This document shows positions 8,414 through 17,306 of a stretch of DNA of 64,000 nt, piece by piece. The position numbers were made by a program, and so were the translations under genes. Below the pieces are notes generated by a model, which was not told the origin of the DNA, ran no database searches, and worked only from the letters and a program-made list of their open reading frames with translations. Within the stretch, counting starts at the first letter, position 1. Each line of letters starts with the position of its first letter. The DNA comes from Vallitalea sp. (GTDB taxonomy: Bacteria > Bacillota > Clostridia > Lachnospirales > Vallitaleaceae), in contig JAOASG010000016.1 of NCBI GenBank assembly GCA_025210235.1, forward strand, positions 1-64,000, given 5' to 3'.

Positions 8414-8754
8414 GTGCACGAACTAGGAGTAGTATTTGAAGTAATTAAAACAGTGGAAAAGTTCGCTATAGATAATGAATTAATAAGATTGATACTTTAG
8501 TATTACAAATAGGTGAATTATCATCAATGATTCCTAGATATATAGAAGAATGCTACCCTGCTGCAGTAGATGGTACTATGATGCAAGACACTAAATTAGA
8601 GATAGAAATATTACCAGGTAATGCTCTTTGCAAAGAATGTAATAAAGTTTTTAATTTGGTGAAAAATAGTGGGATATGTCCATGTTGCTTAAATAAGAAC
8701 TTTGATTTATTAAGTGGAAAAGAATTTTCGATAAAGGAAATAATAGCTTTTTGA
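8414..8754 (+). pseudogene. hypA: HypA/HybF nickel metallochaperone, frameshifted
   Basis: From GTG 8414, preceded by AGAGGTGATT, the frame reads MHELGVVFEVIKTVEKFAID, the classical HypA N-terminus with nickel-ligand His2, then stops at about 8500. The rest of HypA continues in another frame from about 8493: DTLVLQIGEL, then a zinc site of two CxxC pairs (CKEC and CPCC), ending at 8754. The two frames differ by a one-base loss near 8488-8492. HypA normally delivers nickel to [NiFe]-hydrogenase. No hydrogenase genes are in view. This is either a true disablement or a sequencing error; the downstream part alone lacks the nickel-binding end. Confidence 0.82.
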
Positions 8755-8797
8755 CAAAGCTATAGAGTTTTCCTATCTAAGAAAAAAGATTTAAAAC

Positions 8798-8840
8798 AAG
8801 CGGTTAATAACTTGTCAATGTGCCTAGTTATTAACCGCTT
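8798..8840. terminator. Hairpin after hypA
   Basis: AAGCGGTTAATAACT (8798-8812) and AGTTATTAACCGCTT (8826-8840) are perfect inverted repeats with a 13-nt loop. There is no strong T-run, so it may act as a weak terminator or a 3' stabiliser. Confidence 0.6.
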
Positions 8841-8943
8841 ACTATTATTTAATAAATCATTACATATTATTAAAAAGAAAAGTACTTGACATAATTGTTA
8901 ACCAGGTTTACTATAGTTATTAATAACTAATAAAATATTCTTA

Positions 8944-9062
8944 TAAGTAATTGCAAAGCTACATTAAGTTGATTCCTTAATACAATATGTTTAATTCCCC
9001 CAGTATAATAAGAACTACATATTTATGTAAAGAATAATAATCCATAGTTTTGCATTTACCTA
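8944..9062 (+). repeat. Miniature inverted-repeat element, copy A
   Basis: The left arm TAAGTAATTGCAAAGCTA (8944-8961) matches the complement of the right arm TAGTTTTGCATTTACCTA (9045-9062) at 15 of 18 positions. Left arm plus inner segment agree with a second copy at 59839-59928 (about 31 of 39 positions). No coding capacity is seen. It ends 31 bp before the marR start. Confidence 0.72.
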
Positions 9063-9093
9063 AGATGTTCTTAGAGAGAAAGGTGATATTATA

Positions 9094-9513
9094 ATGACAG
9101 AATTATTTATGAAAATACTAGATAAATCGGTTGAAAATGCGAAAATTCCCAAAGATTTTGGTACAGGAGAAACTTTGTATTCCACTGAAATACATACAAT
9201 ACACCATATAGGTGAACAGGATGCAATCAACATTACACAATTGTCTAAAGTGATGGGTATATCTAAAGCCGCAATATCAAAATTTGTTAATAAAATGGTC
9301 GCAAAAGGTTATGTGAGTAAAATATGTAATCAAGAGAATAAAAGAGAAGTGAAGCTATTCTTAACAGAAAAAGGTAGGATGGCATATGAAGGGCATAAAG
9401 TATATCATGAAAAAATATGTGATAAAATAGACGGATTATTTGAATCTTATAATGAAGAAGAAGTGATAATTATAAAGAGATTTGTAAAAGATTTTGAGAA
9501 AATATTAGATTGA
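9094..9513 (+). CDS. MarR-family transcriptional regulator
   Basis: A 139-residue winged-helix regulator. The recognition region INITQLSKVMGISKAAISKFVNKMVAKGYV and the wing NKREVKLFLTEKGR are typical of MarR. The start ATG has an AAAGGTG site. Its stop codon overlaps the reading frame of the following MATE transporter gene, suggesting co-transcription and that this protein controls the efflux pump in response to a small ligand, which is unknown. The repeat element 8944-9062 lies immediately upstream and would be part of its leader or promoter region. Confidence 0.88.
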   Translation: MTELFMKILDKSVENAKIPKDFGTGETLYSTEIHTIHHIGEQDAINITQLSKVMGISKAAISKFVNKMVAKGYVSKICNQENKREVKLFLTEKGRMAYEGHKVYHEKICDKIDGLFESYNEEEVIIIKRFVKDFEKILD

Positions 9514-9542
9514 AATTAAATTGTATAAAGGAGATGATTATT

Positions 9543-10904
9543 TTGAAAAGTAGGTTGAAGATGATGGAACAGGAAAAGGTTTCAGTTGTTTTATTAAAAT
9601 TTGGAGTACCTTCAATTATAGGGTTTACTATTACAGCAATTTATAATTTTGTAGACGCTATTTTTATTGGTGGATTAGGGACAAATGCTATAGGTGCAAT
9701 GGCAGTGGTTTTCCCAATATCGTTTATTATGATTGGTATAGGACTGCTATTTGGTAGTGGGGCTGCATCATATATTTCAAGATTATTAGGGGAAAAACAT
9801 TTTGAAAAAGCCAGTAATCTTGCAATGATAACAATTATTTTAAGTGTGATAGTTGGTACATTTGTTATAATATTATCGTTAATTTTTATAAAACCATACT
9901 TATACTTTTTAGGTGCAACAGATAAGATAATGCCATATGCTATAGATTATGGTTATATTTTTATTGTTGGTTCGATATTTTCTATACTAAATATTACCTT
10001 GAATCATATTATTCGAGCTGAGGGTGCAATGAATTTCAGTATGATATGTTTAATATTAGGTGCAGTTGTAAATATTTTATTAGATCCTATTCTTATTTAT
10101 TCTTTAAATCTGGGAATAAAGGGTGCAGCCATCGCGACTCTTATATCCCAAGCTTTAAGTACAATACTCTTATTTTTATTTTTGAAGAGTAACAAGAGTT
10201 CAATTAATGTAAATATAAAAGATGCCAAGTTTGTGGGTAAAGATTGCATTGAAATGATTAAAGTTGGAATACCATATTGTCTAGCTCAAATATTAGCAGG
10301 TATTTCTATGGGACTAATAAATAGTGGTGCTGCTACATATGGAGAAGTAGCTGTTGCATCTGCTGGAATAGCAAATAGGATATATTCTGTTGGTATTTAT
10401 GCAATGATTGGATTTTCAAAAGGTTATCAGCCAATAGCAGGATTTAATTATGGGGCTAAAAATATAAGAAGAGTAAGGGATTTAACAAAATATGCTGTAT
10501 TATATTCTACTTGCTTTTGTGTTTTGCTAGCATTAGTCCAAATAGTATTTTCAGAAGCAATAGTCTCAATATTTACAAGAGATCAAAATGTAATAGATTT
10601 AGGAGGAAGATTTCTAAAATCATGTAGCTATGCTTTGCCATTATTTGGTGTTCAAATAATATATAGCACTTTATTTTTGTCAATAGGTAAAGCGTTTAAA
10701 GGATTTATACTTAGCTTGGGAAGACAAGGGTATTTCCTAATCCCTACTATAATGATATTACCTAATTTTTGGGGTATTAAAGGTGTCATAGTGGCTCAAC
10801 CAATTGCAGATTATTTTACAGCTATATTAACTATTGTATTTTGTTTTGGCTTAAATTCTGTTTTGAGTAATAAAGAATTAGAAGTAGAACGAAAAGTAGC
10901 GTAG
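9543..10904 (+). CDS. MATE family efflux transporter
   Basis: A multidrug/toxin extrusion antiporter of about 453 residues with roughly twelve hydrophobic segments and MATE-like features (KFGVPSIIGFTITAIYNFVDAIFIG near the N-terminus; a second repeat half beginning near IKVGIPYCLAQILAG). It probably exports organic cations or drugs using a Na+ or H+ gradient. The frame is open from 9510, but the AAAGGAG site at 9527-9533 favours TTG 9543; an ATG at 9534 lies too close to that site. It follows and overlaps the marR unit. Confidence 0.88.
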   Translation: MKSRLKMMEQEKVSVVLLKFGVPSIIGFTITAIYNFVDAIFIGGLGTNAIGAMAVVFPISFIMIGIGLLFGSGAASYISRLLGEKHFEKASNLAMITIILSVIVGTFVIILSLIFIKPYLYFLGATDKIMPYAIDYGYIFIVGSIFSILNITLNHIIRAEGAMNFSMICLILGAVVNILLDPILIYSLNLGIKGAAIATLISQALSTILLFLFLKSNKSSINVNIKDAKFVGKDCIEMIKVGIPYCLAQILAGISMGLINSGAATYGEVAVASAGIANRIYSVGIYAMIGFSKGYQPIAGFNYGAKNIRRVRDLTKYAVLYSTCFCVLLALVQIVFSEAIVSIFTRDQNVIDLGGRFLKSCSYALPLFGVQIIYSTLFLSIGKAFKGFILSLGRQGYFLIPTIMILPNFWGIKGVIVAQPIADYFTAILTIVFCFGLNSVLSNKELEVERKVA

Positions 10905-10924
10905 AATGGGTCATAAGCAAAAAA

Positions 10925-11069
10925 GAAATGGCTTAAGTCTTTCAAGAGGATTATAATGAAACAAGGAGGATATATTGCTGTGGAATATGAAAAAGGAAAA
11001 GGTTCAACATTTAATATCTTTCTGCCTAAAAATAATTCTATTATAGGTGAAGAAAAAGAAAGGGTGTAG
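10925..11069 (+). pseudogene. Relic of a sensor histidine kinase C-terminus
   Basis: The stretch 10956-11069 encodes MKQGGYIAVEYEKGKGSTFN followed by IFLPKN, the typical G2-box end of a PAS/hybrid histidine kinase ATPase domain. Just upstream, in another frame, 10925-10950 reads NGLSLSRGL, the preceding G1-box part (GLGLS-like). The two pieces are separated by a frameshift and nothing of the rest of the kinase remains, so this is a decayed fragment. It lies directly behind the MATE gene. Confidence 0.7.
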
Positions 11070-11145
11070 ATATATACAACTTAAATATTATTTATTATTT
11101 ATTGTATAGGTTACACCTTCTATTTCACTTAAATATAATATGTTG

Positions 11146-11343
11146 TTAGTACTTCTTTTTTTTTCGTTTAAATATAAAAATAATAGAGTACACCAGAACT
11201 ATTATTATTGCGATAATTTTATCTGGAATAAAATCAATTAAAAAAATATCTATTATCTTAAAAATTAAATAAAAAATAAAAGATATAATAACTCCCAAGA
11301 AAGCACCATATATTGCGTATAATATTATAGTTATTTTTTTCAT
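11146..11343 (-). CDS. Small two-helix membrane protein
   Basis: A 65-residue protein with two hydrophobic segments (about residues 4-30 and 40-57) and a strongly basic tail (FKRKKKKY). On the minus strand, an AAAAGGTGATT ribosome site lies just before the ATG, which supports a real gene. No family was recognised. It is arranged in tandem with the next minus-strand gene, which has a similar layout, so the two may form an operon. Confidence 0.6.
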   Translation of the reverse strand: MKKITIILYAIYGAFLGVIISFIFYLIFKIIDIFLIDFIPDKIIAIIIVLVYSIIFIFKRKKKKY

Positions 11344-11411
11344 TTATAATCACCTTTTGTATAAGTTTTAATGTCGAATTTTAGGTGGTGTATATAAATC
11401 AGATTTGATTT

Positions 11412-11597
11412 TCATTTTTTAAATATCTTAATCAATATACCTATAAAAACTGATATAACACATATAGATGCAATACATAAAACAATAATTTCTGGACTGT
11501 TTTTACCTTGTTTAATAGAAAAATAAAAAGCTATTCCATAAAGTGATAATAATAAAATAATTACTGCAAAAATAAGTATTCTTTTAAAAGTTGTCAT
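11412..11597 (-). CDS. Small two-helix membrane protein
   Basis: A 61-residue protein with two hydrophobic helices (about residues 8-27 and 37-57), a short KQGKNSPE loop and a basic C-terminus. A GAGGTGAAC ribosome site lies 5 bp before the ATG on the minus strand. No family was recognised. It sits upstream of, and on the same strand as, the other small membrane gene and is divergent from the tandem subtilase. Confidence 0.6.
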   Translation of the reverse strand: MTTFKRILIFAVIILLLSLYGIAFYFSIKQGKNSPEIIVLCIASICVISVFIGILIKIFKK

Positions 11598-11719
11598 ATG
11601 TTCACCTCATAAATTAATAATAAGATAAGTATATTTGAAAAGAAAAAGCATGTCAAATAATAAAATCCCTATATAACACATAAAATAAATTGAAGAGTAT
11701 ATAGGGGGGCATATGGCAT

Positions 11720-14700
11720 ATGGATAATAATCAAAAAGTTGATGATAGGTTAAATTTAGCAGTAGATTTAACTAGTGAAGAAAGACAATATACAACGGAT
11801 TTAAATGTTGGTTATGATAAAGAATTAGATACATGGGAACTTATTATTAAATACAATGGACAAATAAAAGATATTTCTGAAATTGTTTCATTAACTGAGG
11901 ATATAGAAATTCTCACCAGTAACTATGCGATAGTTACTATAAAACAAGAGAATATAGATGAATTTGCATCTTATTCACAAATTGAATACATAGAAAAACC
12001 TAGTAGTTTATACTTTGGATTAGATAAAAGTCTTAGAGCAGCATGTATATCCCAAGTACAAAATGATTTTCCAGGGTTACAAGGAGAAGGAGTTATACTT
12101 GGAATAATTGATTCTGGTATTGATTATTCACATCCTGACTTTAGAAATGAAGATGGTACAACTAGGATTATAAGTATTTGGGATCAATCTATAGAGGGAA
12201 ATCCACCAAATGGATTTAGTGAAGGGACAGAATATACAGCTAAAGAGATAAATGAAGCACTAACAAAAAATAATAAATTTGAAATGCTTGAAATAGTCCC
12301 ATCAGATGATTCGTTAGGACACGGAACTCATGTGGCAGGTATTGCGGGAGGGAATGGTAGGGCAAGTAATGGAAAATATAAAGGGGTCGCACCAAAAGCA
12401 GAATTTATCATTGTTAAATTAGGTCGTAGAGGCAGTGAATCTTTTCCTAGTACGACAGAAATAATGAGAGCACTTGTTTATGTAATAAATAAAGCGGAGG
12501 AACTTGGTAAGCCAGTAGCAATTAATTTAAGCTTTGGAAATAACTATGGTTCACATGATGGTAAATCATTATTTGAAACGTTTATTGATAGTATGTCTAA
12601 TGAATGGAAAAATGTAATATCAGTAGGTTCAGGAAATGAAGGTGCAACAGCATTACATACTAGTGGAGTTATAAACGAAGAGGAAGAAGAGGTTATAGAA
12701 ATTGCTGTATTCACTGGAGAAGATAATATTACAATTCAATTATGGAAAGCATATACTGATACAATTAATATATCCATTCAAGCCCCAAGTGGTTCATCAT
12801 CAGGATTTATAACACCTACTCTTGGAAAACAGCAGTTTAATCTGGATGGAACAACAGTTTTAGTATATTATGGAGAACCTTCTCCTTTTAATCTGGATCA
12901 GCAAATATATATTGAGTTAATTCCTAATAGAGGTAGATATATAGCTGAGGGGGTATGGAAAATAACATTACAAGGAGAAGAAATCGTATCAGGGAATTAT
13001 GATATGTGGTTGCCGGGTTCTGTTAGTAAAGATACAAAATTTCTTCAGCCAAATGTAGATACTACTTTAACTATGCCATCAACTGCAACAAAGGTTATAA
13101 CAGTTGGAGCATATGATGCGGTAACTAATAGTTTGGCACCATTTTCGGGTAGAGGTTATACTAGAACTTCTAATACAGTAACAGTAAAACCAGATTTAGT
13201 CGCACCGGGAGTAGACATTATTTCTACAATACCTGGTGGAGGTTATGATGCACTAAGTGGAACTAGTATGGCAACTCCATTTGTAACAGGATCAGCGGCA
13301 TTATTAATGGAATGGGGCATTGTTCGGGGAAATGATCCTTATTTATATGGCGAAAAAGTAAAATCATATTTACAAAAGTCAGCAAACAGAGATGAAACTC
13401 TATTTGAATATCCTAATAATGCTTGGGGATATGGGAGACTTTGTTTAGCTAATGTTTTTGAAGATTTAGGTGGTGTAGAAGTATTAGAGGCTAATAGTTA
13501 TAACTTGAAAAATACTCGACTTGATGATGAAAGTAATTTAGAGATGTGTAAAAAAGCGGTTGTTTCTGATGAGTATCTTGATTTACTTGTAGAGTATGAA
13601 GAGAAAGAAGATATTTATGAGAGATATGATTCAGAGTGTATACAAATAATAAATGACCAATTTGCCATAGTTCATATATATTTTGGAAAAGAATGTAAAG
13701 ATATTATATCAAAAGTTAATTTAAGTGATATACCACATCTATTTGGTCCATATGATACAAGTGCATTAGATGATGCTGGTATATTAACATTTCATAATCA
13801 GCCTTATGTACCTCTTAGAGGAAATGGAGTTCTTATAGGAATTATAGATTCAGGAATAGATTATACGAATGATGTGTTTAAATATGAAGATAATACTACA
13901 AAAATATTAAGTATATGGGATCAAACTATAGAAGAAGGTCCATCACCTGAAGGGTTTATATTTGGGACGGAGTATACAGAAGATAAAATTAATGAAGCAA
14001 TAAATGCTGAAGATCCTATTACAATTGTACCATCTATAGATGAAACAGGGCATGGAACTTTTCTTGCAGGGATAGCTGCAGGGCGAGAAAATGAAATAGA
14101 AAATTTTGTTGGAGCTGCACCAGATGCTTCGGTTATGGTAGTTAAACTAAAAAAAGCAAAAAAATGTTTGAGAGATTTTTATTTAATAGAAGATGATGTT
14201 GAAAGTGTTTATCAAAATACTGATGTTATATTAGCAGCAAAATATATTAGAGAAAAATCAGCCCAGTTGCAAATGCCTCTTGTTCTTATAATAGGGCTTG
14301 GAAGTAATCAAGGCGCACATGATGGAACATCTATTACAGAAAATTATTTGCAAACTATTGCTACTAGAACAGGAAATGTAGTAACTGTAGCAGCTGGAAA
14401 TGAGGCTAATCAAGCACATCATTTTAAAGGACAGTTCAATGAAAATGATGAATATAAAAATATTGAAATAAAAGTTGCGCCTAATGAAGCCGGTTTTAGT
14501 TTTAATATATGGAGCAATGCACCAGATAAAATATCTATATCTGTTACATCACCAACGGGAGAAGTTGTTGATCGTATACCTGCCACTTTAACCCAAAAAG
14601 AAGAAATTAAGCTTATTCTTGAAAATACAGTTATTTATATTGAATATCAACTATCAGAAGCTAGAACAGGAGATCAAGCTATATTTGTAAGAATGCAGGA

Positions 14701-15241
14701 TCCAACAGAAGGTATTTGGACATTTACTATTTATGGAGATTTAATAGTAAATGGAAGATTTGATGTTTGGTTGCCAAGAAAAGATTGGGTTAATGAAGAA
14801 ACGCAATTTTTACAACCTGATCCATTTACTACGTTAACAGACCCATCTTCTAGTATTGGCTTAATTACAACTGGAGCGTATAATCACAAAACAGGAAGTC
14901 TATACCTAGCTTCTGGAAGAGGGTTAACAAGAGATGATGCACTAAAGCCTGACTTAGTTGCACCTGGGGTTGGCATTATAGGACCAAAATCAAGAAATAG
15001 ATTTGGAACTATGACTGGTACTAGTATAAGTGCTGCAATTACAGGAGGAGCTTCTGCACTATTATTAGAATGGGGGGTTATTAATGGTAATGACCCTTCT
15101 ATGGATACAGGTAAAGTAAGAAATTATCTTATAAGAGGTGCTACAAGAAAAAGAGAAATTAACTATCCTAATAGTGAATGGGGATATGGAGAACTTAATT
15201 TACTAGGGGCTTTTGAGGCTATTAGAGGAAGTAAAGGGTAA
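11720..15241 (+). CDS. Tandem S8 subtilase (two complete catalytic modules, Csp-like)
   Basis: A 1173-residue protein built of two Csp-like subtilisin (S8) modules. Module 1 has Asp131 (GIIDSGID), His201 (GHGTHVAG), oxyanion Asn306 (GSGNEG) and Ser516 (GTSMATP). Module 2 has Asp710 (GIIDSGID), His778 (GHGTFLAG), Asn893 (AAGNEA) and Ser1102 (GTSISAA). Each module is preceded by about 100 residues that may act as a prodomain, and each has a long jelly-roll-like insert between Asn and Ser. There is no signal peptide. Clostridial Csp proteases process spore-cortex hydrolase or sense germinants, and in C. difficile CspBA the second module is catalytically dead; here both look active. Whether this enzyme works in germination is not shown by its neighbours. 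A GGGGGG site precedes the ATG. Confidence 0.88.
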   Translation: MDNNQKVDDRLNLAVDLTSEERQYTTDLNVGYDKELDTWELIIKYNGQIKDISEIVSLTEDIEILTSNYAIVTIKQENIDEFASYSQIEYIEKPSSLYFGLDKSLRAACISQVQNDFPGLQGEGVILGIIDSGIDYSHPDFRNEDGTTRIISIWDQSIEGNPPNGFSEGTEYTAKEINEALTKNNKFEMLEIVPSDDSLGHGTHVAGIAGGNGRASNGKYKGVAPKAEFIIVKLGRRGSESFPSTTEIMRALVYVINKAEELGKPVAINLSFGNNYGSHDGKSLFETFIDSMSNEWKNVISVGSGNEGATALHTSGVINEEEEEVIEIAVFTGEDNITIQLWKAYTDTINISIQAPSGSSSGFITPTLGKQQFNLDGTTVLVYYGEPSPFNLDQQIYIELIPNRGRYIAEGVWKITLQGEEIVSGNYDMWLPGSVSKDTKFLQPNVDTTLTMPSTATKVITVGAYDAVTNSLAPFSGRGYTRTSNTVTVKPDLVAPGVDIISTIPGGGYDALSGTSMATPFVTGSAALLMEWGIVRGNDPYLYGEKVKSYLQKSANRDETLFEYPNNAWGYGRLCLANVFEDLGGVEVLEANSYNLKNTRLDDESNLEMCKKAVVSDEYLDLLVEYEEKEDIYERYDSECIQIINDQFAIVHIYFGKECKDIISKVNLSDIPHLFGPYDTSALDDAGILTFHNQPYVPLRGNGVLIGIIDSGIDYTNDVFKYEDNTTKILSIWDQTIEEGPSPEGFIFGTEYTEDKINEAINAEDPITIVPSIDETGHGTFLAGIAAGRENEIENFVGAAPDASVMVVKLKKAKKCLRDFYLIEDDVESVYQNTDVILAAKYIREKSAQLQMPLVLIIGLGSNQGAHDGTSITENYLQTIATRTGNVVTVAAGNEANQAHHFKGQFNENDEYKNIEIKVAPNEAGFSFNIWSNAPDKISISVTSPTGEVVDRIPATLTQKEEIKLILENTVIYIEYQLSEARTGDQAIFVRMQDPTEGIWTFTIYGDLIVNGRFDVWLPRKDWVNEETQFLQPDPFTTLTDPSSSIGLITTGAYNHKTGSLYLASGRGLTRDDALKPDLVAPGVGIIGPKSRNRFGTMTGTSISAAITGGASALLLEWGVINGNDPSMDTGKVRNYLIRGATRKREINYPNSEWGYGELNLLGAFEAIRGSKG

Positions 15242-15299
15242 ATTTTTTATTTGACATTTTTAGCATTTTTTAACAGTTAATAAAATAAATGGAAAATGC

Positions 15300-15328
15300 T
15301 TTACAATTAAATAAATATATGCTAACAT
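15300..15328 (+). promoter_or_regulatory. Probable promoter of the trp operon
   Basis: TTTACA (15300-15305) and TAACAT (15323-15328) have a 17-bp spacer and lie about 50 bp before the T-box stem I. An imperfect hairpin (AGCATTTT...AAAATGCT, 15262-15300) lies just before and may end the protease transcript. Confidence 0.5.
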
Positions 15329-15619
15329 ATAGATAATTTAATAATAAATTCATAAAATCTATGATTGAAAATAGTACTTTTTGGAAACTGTTTAAGCGAG
15401 TCGGCGTTTGGTGTGAGGTCCGATACAGGGAACAAATAGGAATGGGTTCATGAGATGTTTAGTGAAAGCAATTGGCAAGTAGCTTAAATCGGGATTCTCC
15501 CGTTATAGAGATAGGATATCGAATATATCATTTCCGTATCTGAAAAAGAATGTAGGATTTAAGTGGCATTGGAATACAAGGTATTTCGTCTTAATATTGG
15601 CGAAGTATCTTTTTTTATT

Positions 15620-15688
15620 ACCTTAGACAAAAGTCTGATTAAGTAAATGAGATAGAAAGATTCTCATCTATGCTAAGGAAACTTTCCA
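15620..15688 (+). repeat. Hairpin module shared with the cobalamin leader (copy 2)
   Basis: The outer arms CCTTAG...CTAAGG enclose ATTAAGTAAATGAGATA, an inner ATGAGA/TCTCAT stem, and then AACTTTCC. The stem letters differ from the 1869-1940 copy, yet pairing is retained in both. Confidence 0.6.
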
Positions 15689-15746
15689 ATAAACACTATA
15701 AGTTAACGTTATTTATAATCTTACAAAAGTTGAGTGGTACCACGTA

Positions 15747-15787
15747 AACCATAACGTCTCAATAATTGAGATAGTTATGGTTTTTTT
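15747..15787 (+). terminator. T-box regulated terminator
   Basis: AACCATAAC pairs with GTTATGGTT around an inner TCTCAA/TTGAGA stem, followed by seven T. It begins three bases after the T-box sequence, as expected for the competing antiterminator/terminator switch. Confidence 0.88.
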
Positions 15788-15844
15788 GATTTTTAAATAA
15801 TTAATTAGATGTAGTTTTAGATAAAAATGGGAGGAGACGTAAAA

Positions 15845-17245
15845 GTGAAAAAAATCAAATTAATACCTTATGTAAAACAATTATCAGGAGATATGGAAAC
15901 ACCAATAACTTTATATCAAAAATATGTTGGAGAAAGTATAGGTATATTACTAGAAAGTAATGAACAACCAAAAGGAAGATACTCGTTTATTGCAAAAGAT
16001 CCATTTGCAATTATAAAAACAAAAGGGAGTATGGCAGTGATAGAAACAAAAGGGAAAATACAAATAAAAGAAGGTAAAGCACTAGATATCGTAAAAGAGT
16101 ATTTACAACAATATGACGTAAAAAATAATACTTCAATACCTTTTATAGGTGGAGCAGTTGGGACAGTTAGTTATGACGTTATTAGGCAATATGAAAATTT
16201 ACCAGATGAAAATGAAGATGTACTTCAATTACCAGATGTACATCAAATGTTTATTAAAGAATTAATTGCTTTTGATCATATGTATCAAAAAATAAATTTA
16301 ATTATATTAGAAGAAGATAATGAAAAAGGTAAAAAAGAAGCAGAGATAAAACTAGCTAAGATGCAAAAACAATTATCGACTAATGAATTTAAAATAGATA
16401 ACTACAATGAATCAAATGAAAAAGAAGAAAAATGTATCAGGAGTAATATGGATAAAAAAACATATATGGATATAGTAGAAAAAGCAAAAAAATATATTTA
16501 TGAAGGAGATATATTTCAAGTTGTTTTATCACAAAGATGGAAAGTAAAAACTAATGAAAAACCATTTAAGTTATATAGAAAGTTAAGACAAGTAAATCCA
16601 TCAGCTTATCTATTTTATTTAAACTATGGAGATTATCAAGTTGCAGGAAGTTCTCCTGAGATGTTAGTGGAACTTAGAAAAGATAAAATATATACTTGCC
16701 CAATAGCAGGGACTAGAAAAAGAGGGTCTAATGAAGAAGAAGATAAAGTATTAACACAAGATTTATTAAATGATGAAAAGGAACAGTCAGAGCATGTTAT
16801 GTTAGTAGATTTAGGACGTAACGATATGGGAAGAGTTGCTAATATTGGAACTGTAAATGTATCAAAAATGATGGAAGTAAGATACTATTCACACGTTATG
16901 CATCTGGTTTCATTAGTAGAAGGTCAAAAAACTGAACAAGAAGATAGTTTTTCAGTATTATCAACATTTTTACCAGCGGGGACATTATCAGGAGCACCTA
17001 AAATTAGAGCTATGGAGATCATAGAAGAATTAGAGCCATCAAAAAGGGGTATCTATGGTGGTGCTGTAGGATATTTTGGATTTGATGGAGATATGGATAT
17101 GTGTATAGCAATAAGAACAATGGTTATAAATGATGAAAGTGTTTACGTTCAAGCAGGAGCTGGTATAGTAGCTGATTCAAACCCAGAAAAAGAATACGAA
17201 GAGACCCTTAATAAGGCAAAAGCATTACTTAGGGCAATTCAATAA
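15845..17245 (+). CDS. trpE: Anthranilate synthase component I
   Basis: A chorismate-utilising enzyme of 466 residues that makes anthranilate from chorismate together with TrpG. The C-terminal domain has the family signatures DIFQVVLSQRW, GSSPEMLV, PIAGTRKRG, LVDLGRNDMGRV, PAGTLSGAPKIRAMEIIEELE and IRTM. The frame is open from 15827, but GTG 15845 is preceded by GGGAGGAG (15829-15836) at correct spacing and is the better start. It is the first gene of the T-box controlled operon. Feedback inhibition by tryptophan is likely for the family but is not visible here. Confidence 0.95.
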   Translation: MKKIKLIPYVKQLSGDMETPITLYQKYVGESIGILLESNEQPKGRYSFIAKDPFAIIKTKGSMAVIETKGKIQIKEGKALDIVKEYLQQYDVKNNTSIPFIGGAVGTVSYDVIRQYENLPDENEDVLQLPDVHQMFIKELIAFDHMYQKINLIILEEDNEKGKKEAEIKLAKMQKQLSTNEFKIDNYNESNEKEEKCIRSNMDKKTYMDIVEKAKKYIYEGDIFQVVLSQRWKVKTNEKPFKLYRKLRQVNPSAYLFYLNYGDYQVAGSSPEMLVELRKDKIYTCPIAGTRKRGSNEEEDKVLTQDLLNDEKEQSEHVMLVDLGRNDMGRVANIGTVNVSKMMEVRYYSHVMHLVSLVEGQKTEQEDSFSVLSTFLPAGTLSGAPKIRAMEIIEELEPSKRGIYGGAVGYFGFDGDMDMCIAIRTMVINDESVYVQAGAGIVADSNPEKEYEETLNKAKALLRAIQ

Positions 17246-17306
17246 AAATAATCTACTAAAAGTAATTTAATTAATGTTTAATATAAACGTTTATAGGAGG
17301 TTAATT

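Larger units (their letters stand above)
15375..15787 (+). promoter_or_regulatory. T-box riboswitch, tryptophan type
   Basis: A stem I region (about 15375-15495) contains AAGCGAGTCGG and GAATGGGTTCATGAG; the latter fits the specifier loop with TGG (Trp codon) at 15443-15445. The T-box sequence GTGGTACCACG (15734-15744) is followed by an intrinsic terminator. The next genes are trpEGDCFBA, so uncharged tRNA-Trp binding would permit read-through. The leader is long because a hairpin module (15620-15688) lies between stem I/III and the antiterminator. The specifier choice is inferred from position and context. Confidence 0.9.

Noticed and set aside
8527-8754. Stand-alone 75-residue CxxC protein
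   Set aside because: It is the C-terminal part of HypA; the N-terminal part (MHELG...) lies directly upstream in another frame, so it is treated as one frameshifted gene.
17278-17296. Catabolite-responsive (cre) site before trpG
   Set aside because: ATAAACGTTTAT is palindromic but lacks a full cre match and lies in the middle of the trp operon, so chance is likely.
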